Shown here: one piece after another, positions 33,476-41,877 of the stretch
Layout: the number at the start of each line of letters is the position of its first letter
Position numbering within the stretch: the first letter of the stretch is position 1
NCBI RefSeq assembly: GCF_000422845.1
Contig: NZ_AUGV01000020.1
Location: 32,986 to 96,985 of the forward strand
DNA: 64,000 bases
DNA from: Oceanobacter kriegii DSM 6294
Lineage (GTDB): Bacteria; Pseudomonadota; Gammaproteobacteria; Pseudomonadales; Oceanobacteraceae
Direction: 5' to 3'
Translations under genes and position numbers: made by a program
Notes under the pieces: model-generated
Database searches by the model: none
What the model was told of the DNA's origin: nothing
Seen by the model: only the letters and a program-made list of their open reading frames with translations

Positions 33476-33477
33476 GA

Positions 33478-33912
33478 TTATTCTCCCAGCTTCAGTTCTT
33501 GAGGCTGCTGCGCCGCATGTGGGTGCTCGCTACCTGCGTAAACTTTCATTTTCTTGAACATGGCACGACCCAAAGGATTCTTTGGCAGCATGCCTTTTAC
33601 CGCGAACTCGATTACGTCCTGAGGCTTGTAGTCGATCAGCTTTTCAAAGTTGATAGACTTCAGGCCACCTGGGTAACCAGTGTGACGGTAGTACATCTTG
33701 TCACTGGCTTTCTTGCCGGTAACTTTGATTTTTTCTGCGTTGATAACAACGATGTAATCGCCGGTATCTACGTGAGGAGTGTATTCTGGCTTGTGCTTGC
33801 CTCTCAAACGGCGAGCCACTTCGGTAGCCAGGCGACCCAGCGTCTGATCAGCTGCATCAACTACAAACCACTCACGTTTTACGGCTTCGGGTTTTGCGCT
33901 GTAAGTTTTCAT
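33478..33912 (-). CDS. rplM: 50S ribosomal protein L13
   Basis: Ribosomal protein of 144 aa that binds 23S rRNA early in assembly and in E. coli autoregulates its operon. The N-terminus [20 protein letters not shown] and the [12 protein letters not shown] block are typical. The codon before the ATG at 33912 is TTG and can be read as a start, but ATG is preferred. First gene of rplM-rpsI; a good promoter lies 46 bases upstream. Confidence 0.98.
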   Translation of the reverse strand: MKTYSAKPEAVKREWFVVDAADQTLGRLATEVARRLRGKHKPEYTPHVDTGDYIVVINAEKIKVTGKKASDKMYYRHTGYPGGLKSINFEKLIDYKPQDVIEFAVKGMLPKNPLGRAMFKKMKVYAGSEHPHAAQQPQELKLGE

Positions 33913-33957
33913 CAAATTCTCGCCTTTAAGGGCATGTTGATCAGAAAAGAGGGCGGC

Positions 33958-33986
33958 ATTCTACAGGACGGTAATTACACACGCAA
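33958..33986 (-). promoter_or_regulatory. Promoter of rplM-rpsI
   Basis: On the minus strand, -35 TTGCGT (33981-33986), a 17-bp spacer and -10 TAGAAT (33958-33963). Confidence 0.7.
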
Positions 33987-34335
33987 CTGCTTGTGCAATT
34001 TTAGTGCAACAGTGCGCTGTTAATCCGGTGCGTTACCCATTGGTAACAGAATGTGCCGCGTTTTCATATTTTCATAACGGGGCGCAAATACTACACCAAG
34101 GATTTACCTTTGTCCTGTTTATTTCAGATTAATTTCGAAAGAAGTCATATAACGCCAAACAAGCCAACCCACAGCCTTTCAATACGCCGAACATGACCAC
34201 CGCAAAGCGCGGTTGAATAACGCTCTGATGAAAGAGCGTCGAAGGGACGGAACAGAGGCTCAAGCTGATCGCTGAGCGCCCTGCCCCAGACAAACCGAGC
34301 GGAAACGAACCCGAACAGCGGAACAAAAGCCGCTG
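33987..34335. other. Intergenic region without recognised gene
   Basis: Left part is AT-rich and upstream of the rplM promoter. A 65-codon frame on the minus strand (34129-34326) has no good ribosome site or recognised similarity and is not called. Confidence 0.5.
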
Positions 34336-34647
34336 TCAGTAGTGCTCCGGTTCGTGCATCCGCTGCAAGCCGAAAATCAGCGACAACAAACCGGTCATCA
34401 CGTCGATCAGAATCGCCAGCGCCATCAGGGTGGCGGTTTCGTCGTTCTGGTCAAAACCGGCCAGCTGACCAACGTAGAAACTGGTGGCACTGACCGCAAA
34501 CGAGAACAGCACGCAGCCAATCAGCAAATAGCCTTTGGCGTCGTCCATCATCATCTGCTCGTCCAGCACCCGGCGCTGCAACAGCACGTACATTCCCAGG
34601 CACAGCGCCGCCGTGGCGCAGATACCGACAATAAAAAAGCTCAACAT
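34336..34647 (-). CDS. Small membrane protein of unknown function
   Basis: Protein of 103 aa with three predicted membrane helices (about 3-22, 42-62 and 75-93). A short polar loop (QRRVLDEQMMMDDAKG) and an acidic loop (FDQNDET) separate them. The ATG at 34647 has a perfect AAGGAG site seven bases upstream; a TTG two codons earlier is less likely. No family was recognised. It lies between the rplM promoter region and prfC on the same strand as prfC, 102 bases after it. Confidence 0.7.
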   Translation of the reverse strand: MLSFFIVGICATAALCLGMYVLLQRRVLDEQMMMDDAKGYLLIGCVLFSFAVSATSFYVGQLAGFDQNDETATLMALAILIDVMTGLLSLIFGLQRMHEPEHY

Positions 34648-34749
34648 AGGCAAACTCCTTCTTTTATAGCGTTACAGAAAGAAGCCTAGTTGAGCTTTTG
34701 GCGCTTGCCAGCCCGGGCCGGACTGGCAGCAAGTCAGAACGCCGCCGAA

Positions 34750-36336
34750 TCAGTGCTCGCGGGTGGCGCGGAACTGAATGTCTGGCCAGCGTTCTTCGGT
34801 CAGGCTCAGGTTTACGCGCGTTGGCGCAATGTAGGTCAGGTGACCACCACCGTCGATGGCGAGGTTCTCACCGCCCTTGCGACGGAATTCTTCCAGCTTG
34901 CGCTCGTCGTCACAGTACACCCAACGGGCGGTCGCCACGCTGACAGGTTCGTACTGACATTCCACCTTGTATTCGTCACGCAGACGCTGCTGTACCACGT
35001 CAAACTGCAGCACACCCACCGCCCCCAGAATCAGGTCGTTATTGTTCAGTGGCATAAACAGCTGGGTAGCCCCTTCTTCCGACAACTGCTGCAAGCCTTT
35101 CTGCAGCTGCTTCATCTTCAGTGGGTCTTTCAGGCGCACACGCTTGAACAGTTCTGGCGCAAAGTGCGGAATACCGGTGAACTGCAAATCTTCGCCCTGG
35201 GTGAAGGTATCGCCAATCTGAATGGTGCCGTGGTTGTGCAAACCAATGATGTCACCGGAGATCGCCTCTTCTACCGCCGAGCGGTCGCCCGCCAGGAAGG
35301 TCACCGCGTCGGCAATCTTGATGTCCTTGCCGATGCGGGTGTGTTTCATCTTCATGCCCTTGGTGTAGGAGCCTGAACACACACGCATAAAGGCAATGCG
35401 GTCGCGGTGTTTCGGGTCCATGTTCGCCTGGATCTTGAAGATAAAACCGCTGAATTTCTCTTCTGTCGGTGGAACCTCACGCTCCTTGGTCTGACGGGCA
35501 ATCGGTGCCGGTGCCCACTCAACGAAGTAGTTGAGCATTTCACGCACGCCGAAGTTGGCCAATGCCGTACCGAAGAACACTGGCGTCAGTTCGCCGCGCA
35601 GGTATTCGTCGAGGTCGAACTCGTGGCTGGCTGCCTGTACCAGTTCGATTTCTTCCTGCACGTCATCGATCAGGCTCTGGCCCAGCAGCTCGATGGCTTC
35701 CGGGGAATCCAGACCCTTGATCTGGATGTCGTCCGGCACCACGCTGGCCTGGCCCTGCTTGAACACGTGAATGATATCGGTGCGCAGGTCGTAGATGCCC
35801 TTGAAGGCCTTACCCATGCCAATCGGCCAGGTCACTGGCGCACATTTGATTTTCAGGACGGTTTCGATCTCGTCCATCACTTCAATGTGGTCACGGACTT
35901 CACGGTCCATCTTGTTGATGAAGGTGAAGATCGGGGTGTCACGCAGACGACATACGTCCATCAGCTTGATGGTACGGTCTTCTACACCCTTGGCGCCGTC
36001 AATCACCATCAACACGGAGTCAACCGCGGTCAGGGTACGGTAAGTATCTTCCGAGAAGTCTTCGTGTCCGGGGGTGTCCAGCAGGTTCACCATGCGCTCA
36101 CGGTAAGGGAACTGCATCACCGAGGTGGTGATGGAGATACCACGGTCCTGCTCCATCTGCATCCAGTCGGAGGTTGCCATACGGCCGGTTTTCTTGCCCT
36201 TTACGGTACCGGCGAGCTGGATCGCATTCCCGAACAGCAACAGCTTTTCGGTGATGGTGGTTTTACCCGCATCCGGGTGGGAAATAATGCCGAACGTACG
36301 ACGACGCTGGACTTCGTTCTGGAATTGACTGGCCAT
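34750..36336 (-). CDS. prfC: Peptide chain release factor 3
   Basis: Translational GTPase of 528 aa that recycles RF1/RF2 from the ribosome. G-motifs are clear: G1 SHPDAGKT, G3 DTPGHEDFS and G4 NKMD. Domains II and III follow with the RF3-type insert ([19 protein letters not shown]). The length equals the E. coli family. It appears to be a single-gene unit. Confidence 0.98.
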   Translation of the reverse strand: MASQFQNEVQRRRTFGIISHPDAGKTTITEKLLLFGNAIQLAGTVKGKKTGRMATSDWMQMEQDRGISITTSVMQFPYRERMVNLLDTPGHEDFSEDTYRTLTAVDSVLMVIDGAKGVEDRTIKLMDVCRLRDTPIFTFINKMDREVRDHIEVMDEIETVLKIKCAPVTWPIGMGKAFKGIYDLRTDIIHVFKQGQASVVPDDIQIKGLDSPEAIELLGQSLIDDVQEEIELVQAASHEFDLDEYLRGELTPVFFGTALANFGVREMLNYFVEWAPAPIARQTKEREVPPTEEKFSGFIFKIQANMDPKHRDRIAFMRVCSGSYTKGMKMKHTRIGKDIKIADAVTFLAGDRSAVEEAISGDIIGLHNHGTIQIGDTFTQGEDLQFTGIPHFAPELFKRVRLKDPLKMKQLQKGLQQLSEEGATQLFMPLNNNDLILGAVGVLQFDVVQQRLRDEYKVECQYEPVSVATARWVYCDDERKLEEFRRKGGENLAIDGGGHLTYIAPTRVNLSLTEERWPDIQFRATREH

Positions 36337-36522
36337 TCGATCGCTTTGTCTTGGGAATTCGCTACGTCAACTCACCGCGCGCTGGCGCAGTGAGCAGAAT
36401 TTGGCCGCTATTCTCGCTGATTCCGCGTCGATTCGCCACGGAACGCAGCAATAATTGAAAAACAGTCAGCAACCGCCAGCAGCAAAACCACCAGCGGCAC
36501 TGACATATTTACCGCCAATGGA

Positions 36523-38001
36523 TTATCTGGCGGTCGATTGCGGCGCCATGCCCAGCGCGCCGTACAACTCAATCAGGGCTTGCAGATTGGTCAGTCGTTG
36601 ACTGGCCAAAGAGTCCACCGCGCTGATGTAGCTGCGCTGGGAACTGAGCAGGTCGTCGAAGTCACTTTCACCGGTCTCCCACAACAAACGCGCCACATCC
36701 AGCAGATGGTCGTTATTGCTGAGGGTCTCTTCCGCCAGTTCGGTACGTCGATGTTCAACATCGACGCCGTCGAGGGCTTCCAGCACTTCCTGCATGGCGC
36801 TGATCACGGTTTCCCGGTACTGAACCCGTGCCAGCTCCTTGTTCACTTCGGCGCTTTCAATGGCTGCGCTGGTCGCACCGCCATCAAACAGCGTCATCGA
36901 CAGCGACTGCCCCAGCGAGAAGCTCCAGTCGACCAGATTGAGCAAATCCTGTGGCGACAACGAGGCGCTCAAGCTCAGACTGGGCCAACGGTCTGCTTCG
37001 GCTAAATAGACACTCTGATGGCGCTGCTGCAAGGTCACTTCGGCAGCCAGAATATCCGGCCGCTGTTTCAGTAATTGCGCTGGCTGCACCCGGGCAATGG
37101 CCGGGATCTGGATGTCTTCAAAGCGTTCGGTGTACAGCTCTGCCGGTACGCTCAGATCGGCTCGGCCCAGCAGCACCGCCAGCGCCCGCTCGTTGGTCAC
37201 GACCGTTTGCTCCAGCGACATGATGCTGCGCTCCAGCGACAATGTGGTGTTGCGCTGGCTGGCCACCGCGACACCGGACTCACTGCCGGCTTCGTAACGA
37301 ATCTGCACCAAATCTTCCAGCTCACGGCTGGCCTTGAGGTTCTGACGCGCCAGATCCAGTCGCTGACGACTGGACAGCCATTGCAGGTACTGTTTAACCA
37401 AACCGGTTTGCAGGGTGATGCGAGCGCTGGCCAGATCGAGCTGAGCCGCGACTACATCCAGTTCAGCCTGATCGATCTGGGTAGCCCGACGGCCCCACAA
37501 ATCAACGCTGTAGCTGGCCGACAGGCTGAGGCTGCTGCCACTGTTCCAGACACCGCTGTTGTCGCCGTCAAGGCTGGTTCTCTGGCTGGTCGATGCCTTG
37601 GCGCTGACGCTCGGCCAGGAGCCAGACTGCTCCGACTCCAACGCAATTTGTGCCTGCTGCAAACGCAACAGCGCTTGCTGTAACGTCAGGTTGTCGATTT
37701 CGGCGTCCTGCATGATGCGGTTCAGACCCGGCGAACCCAGCTGCGCCCACCATTGCGGGTCCAGATCACCGGCATTTTGCAGGCGCGCTTGCTGGGCGGC
37801 AGTCAATTGCGGCACGTCGATGTCGGTTGCCGCAGCATCCAGAGCCGACGGCCCGGCACAGCCTGCCAACAGCAAGGAGGCCGTCATGGCGACCAACAAA
37901 CTGGCAGAGCGTAGGCCTTGGTGTTGTCTCTGCTGGTGTTGCCCCAAGGTATTCACAGGTGTTGAGTGAACAGATTCCATCACAGTGTTGTTACCTTCCA
38001 T
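36523..38001 (-). CDS. TolC/NodT-type outer-membrane efflux lipoprotein
   Basis: Outer-membrane factor of 492 aa, last gene of the macAB-like operon. A lipobox LLLAGC places the acylated Cys at residue 48, so it is a NodT/OprM-type lipoprotein unlike plain TolC. Two outer-membrane-efflux repeats follow (about 90-270 and 295-480), rich in coiled-coil helices. Its ATG overlaps the macB stop (TAATG), so it is coupled to the pump gene. An internal ATG seven codons on is also possible. In Pseudomonas the similar PvdRT-OpmQ set also pairs a MacAB-type pump with its own channel. Confidence 0.9.
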   Translation of the reverse strand: MEGNNTVMESVHSTPVNTLGQHQQRQHQGLRSASLLVAMTASLLLAGCAGPSALDAAATDIDVPQLTAAQQARLQNAGDLDPQWWAQLGSPGLNRIMQDAEIDNLTLQQALLRLQQAQIALESEQSGSWPSVSAKASTSQRTSLDGDNSGVWNSGSSLSLSASYSVDLWGRRATQIDQAELDVVAAQLDLASARITLQTGLVKQYLQWLSSRQRLDLARQNLKASRELEDLVQIRYEAGSESGVAVASQRNTTLSLERSIMSLEQTVVTNERALAVLLGRADLSVPAELYTERFEDIQIPAIARVQPAQLLKQRPDILAAEVTLQQRHQSVYLAEADRWPSLSLSASLSPQDLLNLVDWSFSLGQSLSMTLFDGGATSAAIESAEVNKELARVQYRETVISAMQEVLEALDGVDVEHRRTELAEETLSNNDHLLDVARLLWETGESDFDDLLSSQRSYISAVDSLASQRLTNLQALIELYGALGMAPQSTAR

Positions 38002-39950
38002 TAATCTTCTGCCAGAGCGTCAATCGGGTTCAGTCGGGATGCCTTACGTGCCGGAGCGTGACCAAACACCAGCCCCACCAGCACCGCAGACACAAACGCC
38101 ATGACCGGCGGCGTCAGCGAATAGGCAATGGCAATGTTCATCTGGCCGATGATGAACGCCACGGTACCGCCCAACACCAGTCCAACCACGCCACCAAGAC
38201 AGCACACCACCAAGGCTTCAATGTTGAATTGCTGCAGGATGTCCCCCGGTTTGGCACCCGTCGCAATGCGCAAGCCGATTTCACGGCGGCGCTCGGACAC
38301 AGACACCAGCATGATGTTCATCACCCCAATGCCCCCCACGAACAGGGAAATGGCGGCCACTGAGCCCAGCAACCAGGTCAGGGTGTCCTGGGTTTCAGTG
38401 ATGGCTTCAATCAGCGAGGCGGTATTGCGAACGGTGAAGTCTTCCGCGCCATGCCGCTGGGTCAACACCTGGGTAACCAACGCTTCGGCTTCTTCAATCT
38501 CGTCGGTATCTTCAATGCTGACGGTGATCGAGCTGAGGTATTCACGACCAAAGATACGCACCATGCCAGTGGTCAGCGGGATCAGGATTTCCTCATCCAT
38601 GTCCTCGCCACCGGCTGCGCCCTTGGCTTCCAGAACCCCCACCACCTGAAAGATGCCGTTCGACAAAAAGACGTACTGACCAATCGGGTTTTCGCCATTC
38701 ACAAACAGTTGATCGACAATGGTCTGGCCGATCACCACCACCGGAGCCAGTGAGCTCATGTCGTCTTCGGTAAAGAAGGTGCCCTGCGACATGCTCCAGT
38801 CTTTAACCACCAGATAATCCGGCGTAATAGCGCGGGCACGACCGCGAAAGTCTCGGCTGCCAAAACGCACCGTGGCACGGGTGTTGCGCTCCGGTGCTGC
38901 GGCTTCAATGCCCGGCAGTTTCGCCAGTGCCTCGGCATCTTCCACCGACAGCGTAGCGGTATCCCCGGAGTTACGGTTGTTACCGCCCCCCGGCCGAATC
39001 AGCAGCAAATTGGTCCCCATCGATTCAATTCGTTGCAGCACCTGCTGTTTACCGCCTTCGCCAATCGCCATCATGGCGACCACCGCCGCCACGCCAATAA
39101 CAATGCCGAGTAAGGTCAGCAAGGTACGGAACCAGTTGTTCTTCAATGACTGCAACGCCGTGCCAATCGACACCAGCGCACTGACCGAACGGAACGGTTT
39201 CAGGGGTGCCGGAGTAGCCTTGGGCGCATCGGCAGAGCTTGTCTGCCCTTTGCCATCGGCCGAATCCGACTGGATCTTGCCGTCGTGAATGTGAATCTGC
39301 CGTTTGGCATGCTCGGCCACTTCGGCATCGTGGGTAATCAGGATGACGGTCACGCCCTCTTCGTTCAGCTGCTTGAGCATGTCCAGCACCTGAACACCCG
39401 TTGCACTGTCCAGTGCGCCGGTCGGTTCGTCCGCCAGAATCACCTCAGCGCCATTGATCATGGCCCGGGCGATCGATACCCGTTGCTGCTGGCCGCCCGA
39501 CATTTCCGACGGCGTGTGATGCATGCGCACGCCCACGCCGAGCTTGTCCAGCAGCTCAGCCGCACGCTGCTCGCGTTGCTCTTTCGGCGTATGGGCATAC
39601 ACCGCCGGCAAGGCAACGTTTTCCTGAGCAGTCAGGTTGGCTAACAGCTGATAGCGCTGAAACACAAAACCAAAGGTTTTCAGACGCAAGGCGGCCAGTT
39701 GGTCGGGGGTTAAATCCGCCACGTCGTGGCCATTCACCTTGTATTCGCCGCCGGTCGGCCGATCCAGACAGCCGAGAATGTTCATCAGGGTCGACTTGCC
39801 GGAACCGGATTGCCCCATCACGGCGACAAACTCGCCGTGTTCAATGGTCAGGCTGACGCCATCCAGCGCTTTGACGGTTTCATCACCGGTCTGGTAATGG
39901 CGCGAGACATCCCGCAAGGCAATCAGGGTCTGGCGGTCGCTGTTGTTCAT
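38001..39950 (-). CDS. macB: MacB-type ABC transporter (ATPase-permease)
   Basis: Inner-membrane ABC exporter half of 649 aa. The ATPase comes first: Walker A GQSGSGKST, signature MSGGQQQRVS, Walker B VILADEPTGALD. Then TM1 (about 280-300), a large periplasmic domain and three C-terminal helices (about 530-640), the MacB fold. Such pumps work with MacA and an outer-membrane channel by mechanotransmission and export peptides, lipids, macrolides or siderophores. The ATG at 39950 lies 10 bases after the macA stop; a TTG at 39986 would overlap macA. The local cargo is inferred, not shown. Confidence 0.94.
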   Translation of the reverse strand: MNNSDRQTLIALRDVSRHYQTGDETVKALDGVSLTIEHGEFVAVMGQSGSGKSTLMNILGCLDRPTGGEYKVNGHDVADLTPDQLAALRLKTFGFVFQRYQLLANLTAQENVALPAVYAHTPKEQREQRAAELLDKLGVGVRMHHTPSEMSGGQQQRVSIARAMINGAEVILADEPTGALDSATGVQVLDMLKQLNEEGVTVILITHDAEVAEHAKRQIHIHDGKIQSDSADGKGQTSSADAPKATPAPLKPFRSVSALVSIGTALQSLKNNWFRTLLTLLGIVIGVAAVVAMMAIGEGGKQQVLQRIESMGTNLLLIRPGGGNNRNSGDTATLSVEDAEALAKLPGIEAAAPERNTRATVRFGSRDFRGRARAITPDYLVVKDWSMSQGTFFTEDDMSSLAPVVVIGQTIVDQLFVNGENPIGQYVFLSNGIFQVVGVLEAKGAAGGEDMDEEILIPLTTGMVRIFGREYLSSITVSIEDTDEIEEAEALVTQVLTQRHGAEDFTVRNTASLIEAITETQDTLTWLLGSVAAISLFVGGIGVMNIMLVSVSERRREIGLRIATGAKPGDILQQFNIEALVVCCLGGVVGLVLGGTVAFIIGQMNIAIAYSLTPPVMAFVSAVLVGLVFGHAPARKASRLNPIDALAED

Positions 39951-39960
39951 TGCAGCACCA

Positions 39961-41175
39961 TCAGTCACGACGTTTGCCCCCGCCAAAGCCTGGTGGACGC
40001 TCGTTGCCGCCCGTCATGCTGCGAGCCTGAGTTTCACCATCAGAGGTTTTTTGCTTGCTGCCGGCAATAAGCTGCGCGCCTTCCTGCAAGCCGGAAACGA
40101 TTTCGACATGGGTACGGCTTCGCACGCCGGTTTCAACCGGCATGCGCTCGCGTTGACCATTCACAGCCACCTTGGCAAAGCTGCCACGGGGGGTAGAAAC
40201 CACCGCGGCAACCGGGGCCACCAGCACATCTTCGGCGTGGTTTTCAACAAAGAACACCTTGGTGCTCATGGAATCCATCAAACCGCCATCGCTGTTTTCA
40301 ACGTCCACCAGCACCTGATACAGCACCACGTCGTTGACCACGTTCGGGGTTGGCAGAATCTGGCGCAGGGTCGACCAGCGGTAATCTTTCGGCTTGCCCA
40401 AGGTGGCGAATTTCACATCCATACCCCGGCTCAGACGTGGCACATCGGCTTCGGAGACTTCTGCTCGCAGGGTCATCACCGACAGGTCAGAAATCTGCAA
40501 CACGGTTGGCGCGCTGTTGGTGGCGTTCAGCGTTTGGCCTTCGCGTACGGCAATGCTGGCGACGGTGCCATCAATCGGGGCCACAATACGGGTGTAACCC
40601 AGTGATACCTTGTCGGCTTGCAGCGAGGCTTCGTCAGCCTTGATGGTCGCCAGCAGAGCGTCGATCTTGGCCTTGAGGATTTTCACTTCGGTGCGGCTGG
40701 CCACCAGCGTATCCAGGCTGATCGCCTTGCGGGTATAGAGGTTTTCATTACGCTTGAGGCGCATTTCATCCAGGTCCAGCTGGGCTTCCTGCTGAGCCAA
40801 CTGAGCACGTTTGTTGTCCAGACTGGCTTCAGCCGTTTGCACGTTCAGCTCAAACACGGAGGCGTCAATTTCCGCCAGCAACTGGCCCTTGGTGACCACA
40901 TCGCCTTCTTCAATCAACAGACGCTTTACCTGACCCGATACCTGAGCACCGACTTCCACGTAGTTTTTCGGCTCCAGCGTACCAGTAGCCGCCACACTCT
41001 CTTCAATGTCGCCGTAGGCCAGCGGTTCAATCAGCCAATTGTCGGCTTCGGTGCCGGAGTCCGACCAGATGACGTAACCAGCGGCGGCCGGTGAACCCAG
41101 AATAATCAGCCACAACAGCACGGCCAGCCAACGCTTGCCCTTGCCTGATGATGCCGGTGAAGAAGTGGTGCTCAT
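39961..41175 (-). CDS. macA: MacA-type periplasmic adaptor
   Basis: Membrane-fusion protein of 404 aa with an N-terminal membrane anchor (about 16-36). It has lipoyl halves (VEVGAQVSGQVKRLLIEEGDVV and IVAPIDGTVASIAVREGQ), a coiled-coil hairpin (about 110-200), a beta-barrel and a membrane-proximal domain. The C-terminus is basic and Gly-rich (GGNERPPGFGGGKRRD). The start overlaps the upstream collagen-like gene by four bases (ATGA). It joins MacB to the channel. Confidence 0.94.
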   Translation of the reverse strand: MSTTSSPASSGKGKRWLAVLLWLIILGSPAAAGYVIWSDSGTEADNWLIEPLAYGDIEESVAATGTLEPKNYVEVGAQVSGQVKRLLIEEGDVVTKGQLLAEIDASVFELNVQTAEASLDNKRAQLAQQEAQLDLDEMRLKRNENLYTRKAISLDTLVASRTEVKILKAKIDALLATIKADEASLQADKVSLGYTRIVAPIDGTVASIAVREGQTLNATNSAPTVLQISDLSVMTLRAEVSEADVPRLSRGMDVKFATLGKPKDYRWSTLRQILPTPNVVNDVVLYQVLVDVENSDGGLMDSMSTKVFFVENHAEDVLVAPVAAVVSTPRGSFAKVAVNGQRERMPVETGVRSRTHVEIVSGLQEGAQLIAGSKQKTSDGETQARSMTGGNERPPGFGGGKRRD

Positions 41176-41651
41176 TCGGATGCTCCTTGTTGTTGTTCAC
41201 GCTTGCGGCGTGGTGCTTCCGGGTTGTCAGAATGTGATTCGCTTGTTGTCTCTGTGCCAGCATCCGGCTTGCCACGTCGACCGCCTTCCGGCCGCTCGCC
41301 ATCACCGCGTGGGCCACGAGCTTCGCCGTCACCGCGAGGGCTACGAGCTTCTCCGTCACCGCGAGGGCCGCGAGCTTCTCCCTCACCACGAGGACCGCGA
41401 GCTGCGCTACTGCCAGCCTCCACCGCTGCACTGTCAGGCGATTTGGAAGCAGCCTGTTTGGACTGCGCCGCTTGGGCAGAAGTCGCTTTAGAAGAAGTCG
41501 CTTTAGAAGAAGTCGATTGAGCAGAAGCTGGTTGGGCAAAAGTAGATGTCGAACGGTCGTTACCGGTCGTGGGTGCCGCAGAAGTAAACCACCATACCGA
41601 CGTGGCACTGGCTGCAGCACTGATACAGGCCGCAAGAACGAGGCGTTTCAT
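41172..41651 (-). CDS. Small exported protein with collagen-like GPRGDGEA repeats
   Basis: Protein of 159 aa that opens the macAB-tolC operon. It begins with a signal or anchor segment (MKRLVLAACISAAASATSVWWF). A Ser/Ala/Thr/Gln-rich linker follows, then four nine-residue repeats of the form ARGPRGDGE (about residues 83-118), then a polar basic/acidic tail (RRKREQQQGASE). The repeats keep Gly at every third position only in part, so a true triple helix is doubtful. The chosen ATG gives a sensible signal peptide; the frame runs 18 codons further. The stop overlaps macA by four bases. I know no family for it. A role in the periplasm with the MacA adaptor is inferred from tight coupling only. 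Confidence 0.68.
   Translation of the reverse strand: MKRLVLAACISAAASATSVWWFTSAAPTTGNDRSTSTFAQPASAQSTSSKATSSKATSAQAAQSKQAASKSPDSAAVEAGSSAARGPRGEGEARGPRGDGEARSPRGDGEARGPRGDGERPEGGRRGKPDAGTETTSESHSDNPEAPRRKREQQQGASE
41297..41404. repeat. Four tandem 27-bp repeats
   Basis: Units at 41297, 41324, 41351 and 41378, each 27 bases and about 80-90 percent alike. They encode the ARGPRGDGE repeats of the small protein ahead of macA, so copy number can change in frame. Confidence 0.88.
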
Positions 41652-41735
41652 AACTGGATTCCTGAAGAAGTCCGATGGCGAACGGCAATCATGCTCAACT
41701 ACCATCAGGTCATCGCCCGGATGCGAGCGAATAGC

Positions 41736-41754
41736 AATAATAACAATTATCAGT
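41736..41754. promoter_or_regulatory. Fur box upstream of the macAB-tolC operon
   Basis: AATAATAACAATTATCAGT matches the 19-bp Fur consensus AATGATAATNATTATCATT at about 15 of 18 informative positions by hand count. It lies 85 bases upstream of the first gene of the macA-macB-tolC operon (start 41651, minus strand), in an AT-rich promoter-like stretch. Iron repression of this operon is the inference. Confidence 0.62.
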
Positions 41755-41820
41755 TCTTGCAGGTTAAGAAGCGGATAAGACCTTTTAAAAAAGTTCCCTC
41801 TTCAAAATACTTTTTTATAG

Positions 41821-41855
41821 AAAAACACCCCGATGGCAGAAGCCAGCGGGGTGTT
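41821..41855 (-). terminator. Rho-independent terminator after the haem-type receptor gene
   Basis: A 9-bp stem AACACCCCG/CGGGGTGTT (41824-41832 with 41847-41855) is followed by a T-run in the minus direction. Confidence 0.88.
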
Positions 41856-41877
41856 ATCAGAAACCTTCAAACAGCTG

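Noticed and set aside
34129..34326. 65-codon frame on the minus strand
   Set aside because: Lies in an upstream region of rplM, has no good ribosome site and no recognisable domain.
36511..36534. Hairpin ACCGCCA/TGGCGGT over the stop of the TolC-type gene
   Set aside because: No T-run follows in the minus direction, so it is not called as a terminator.
41297..41404. CRISPR-like array
   Set aside because: The 27-bp repeats have no spacers and keep an open reading frame, so they are coding repeats.
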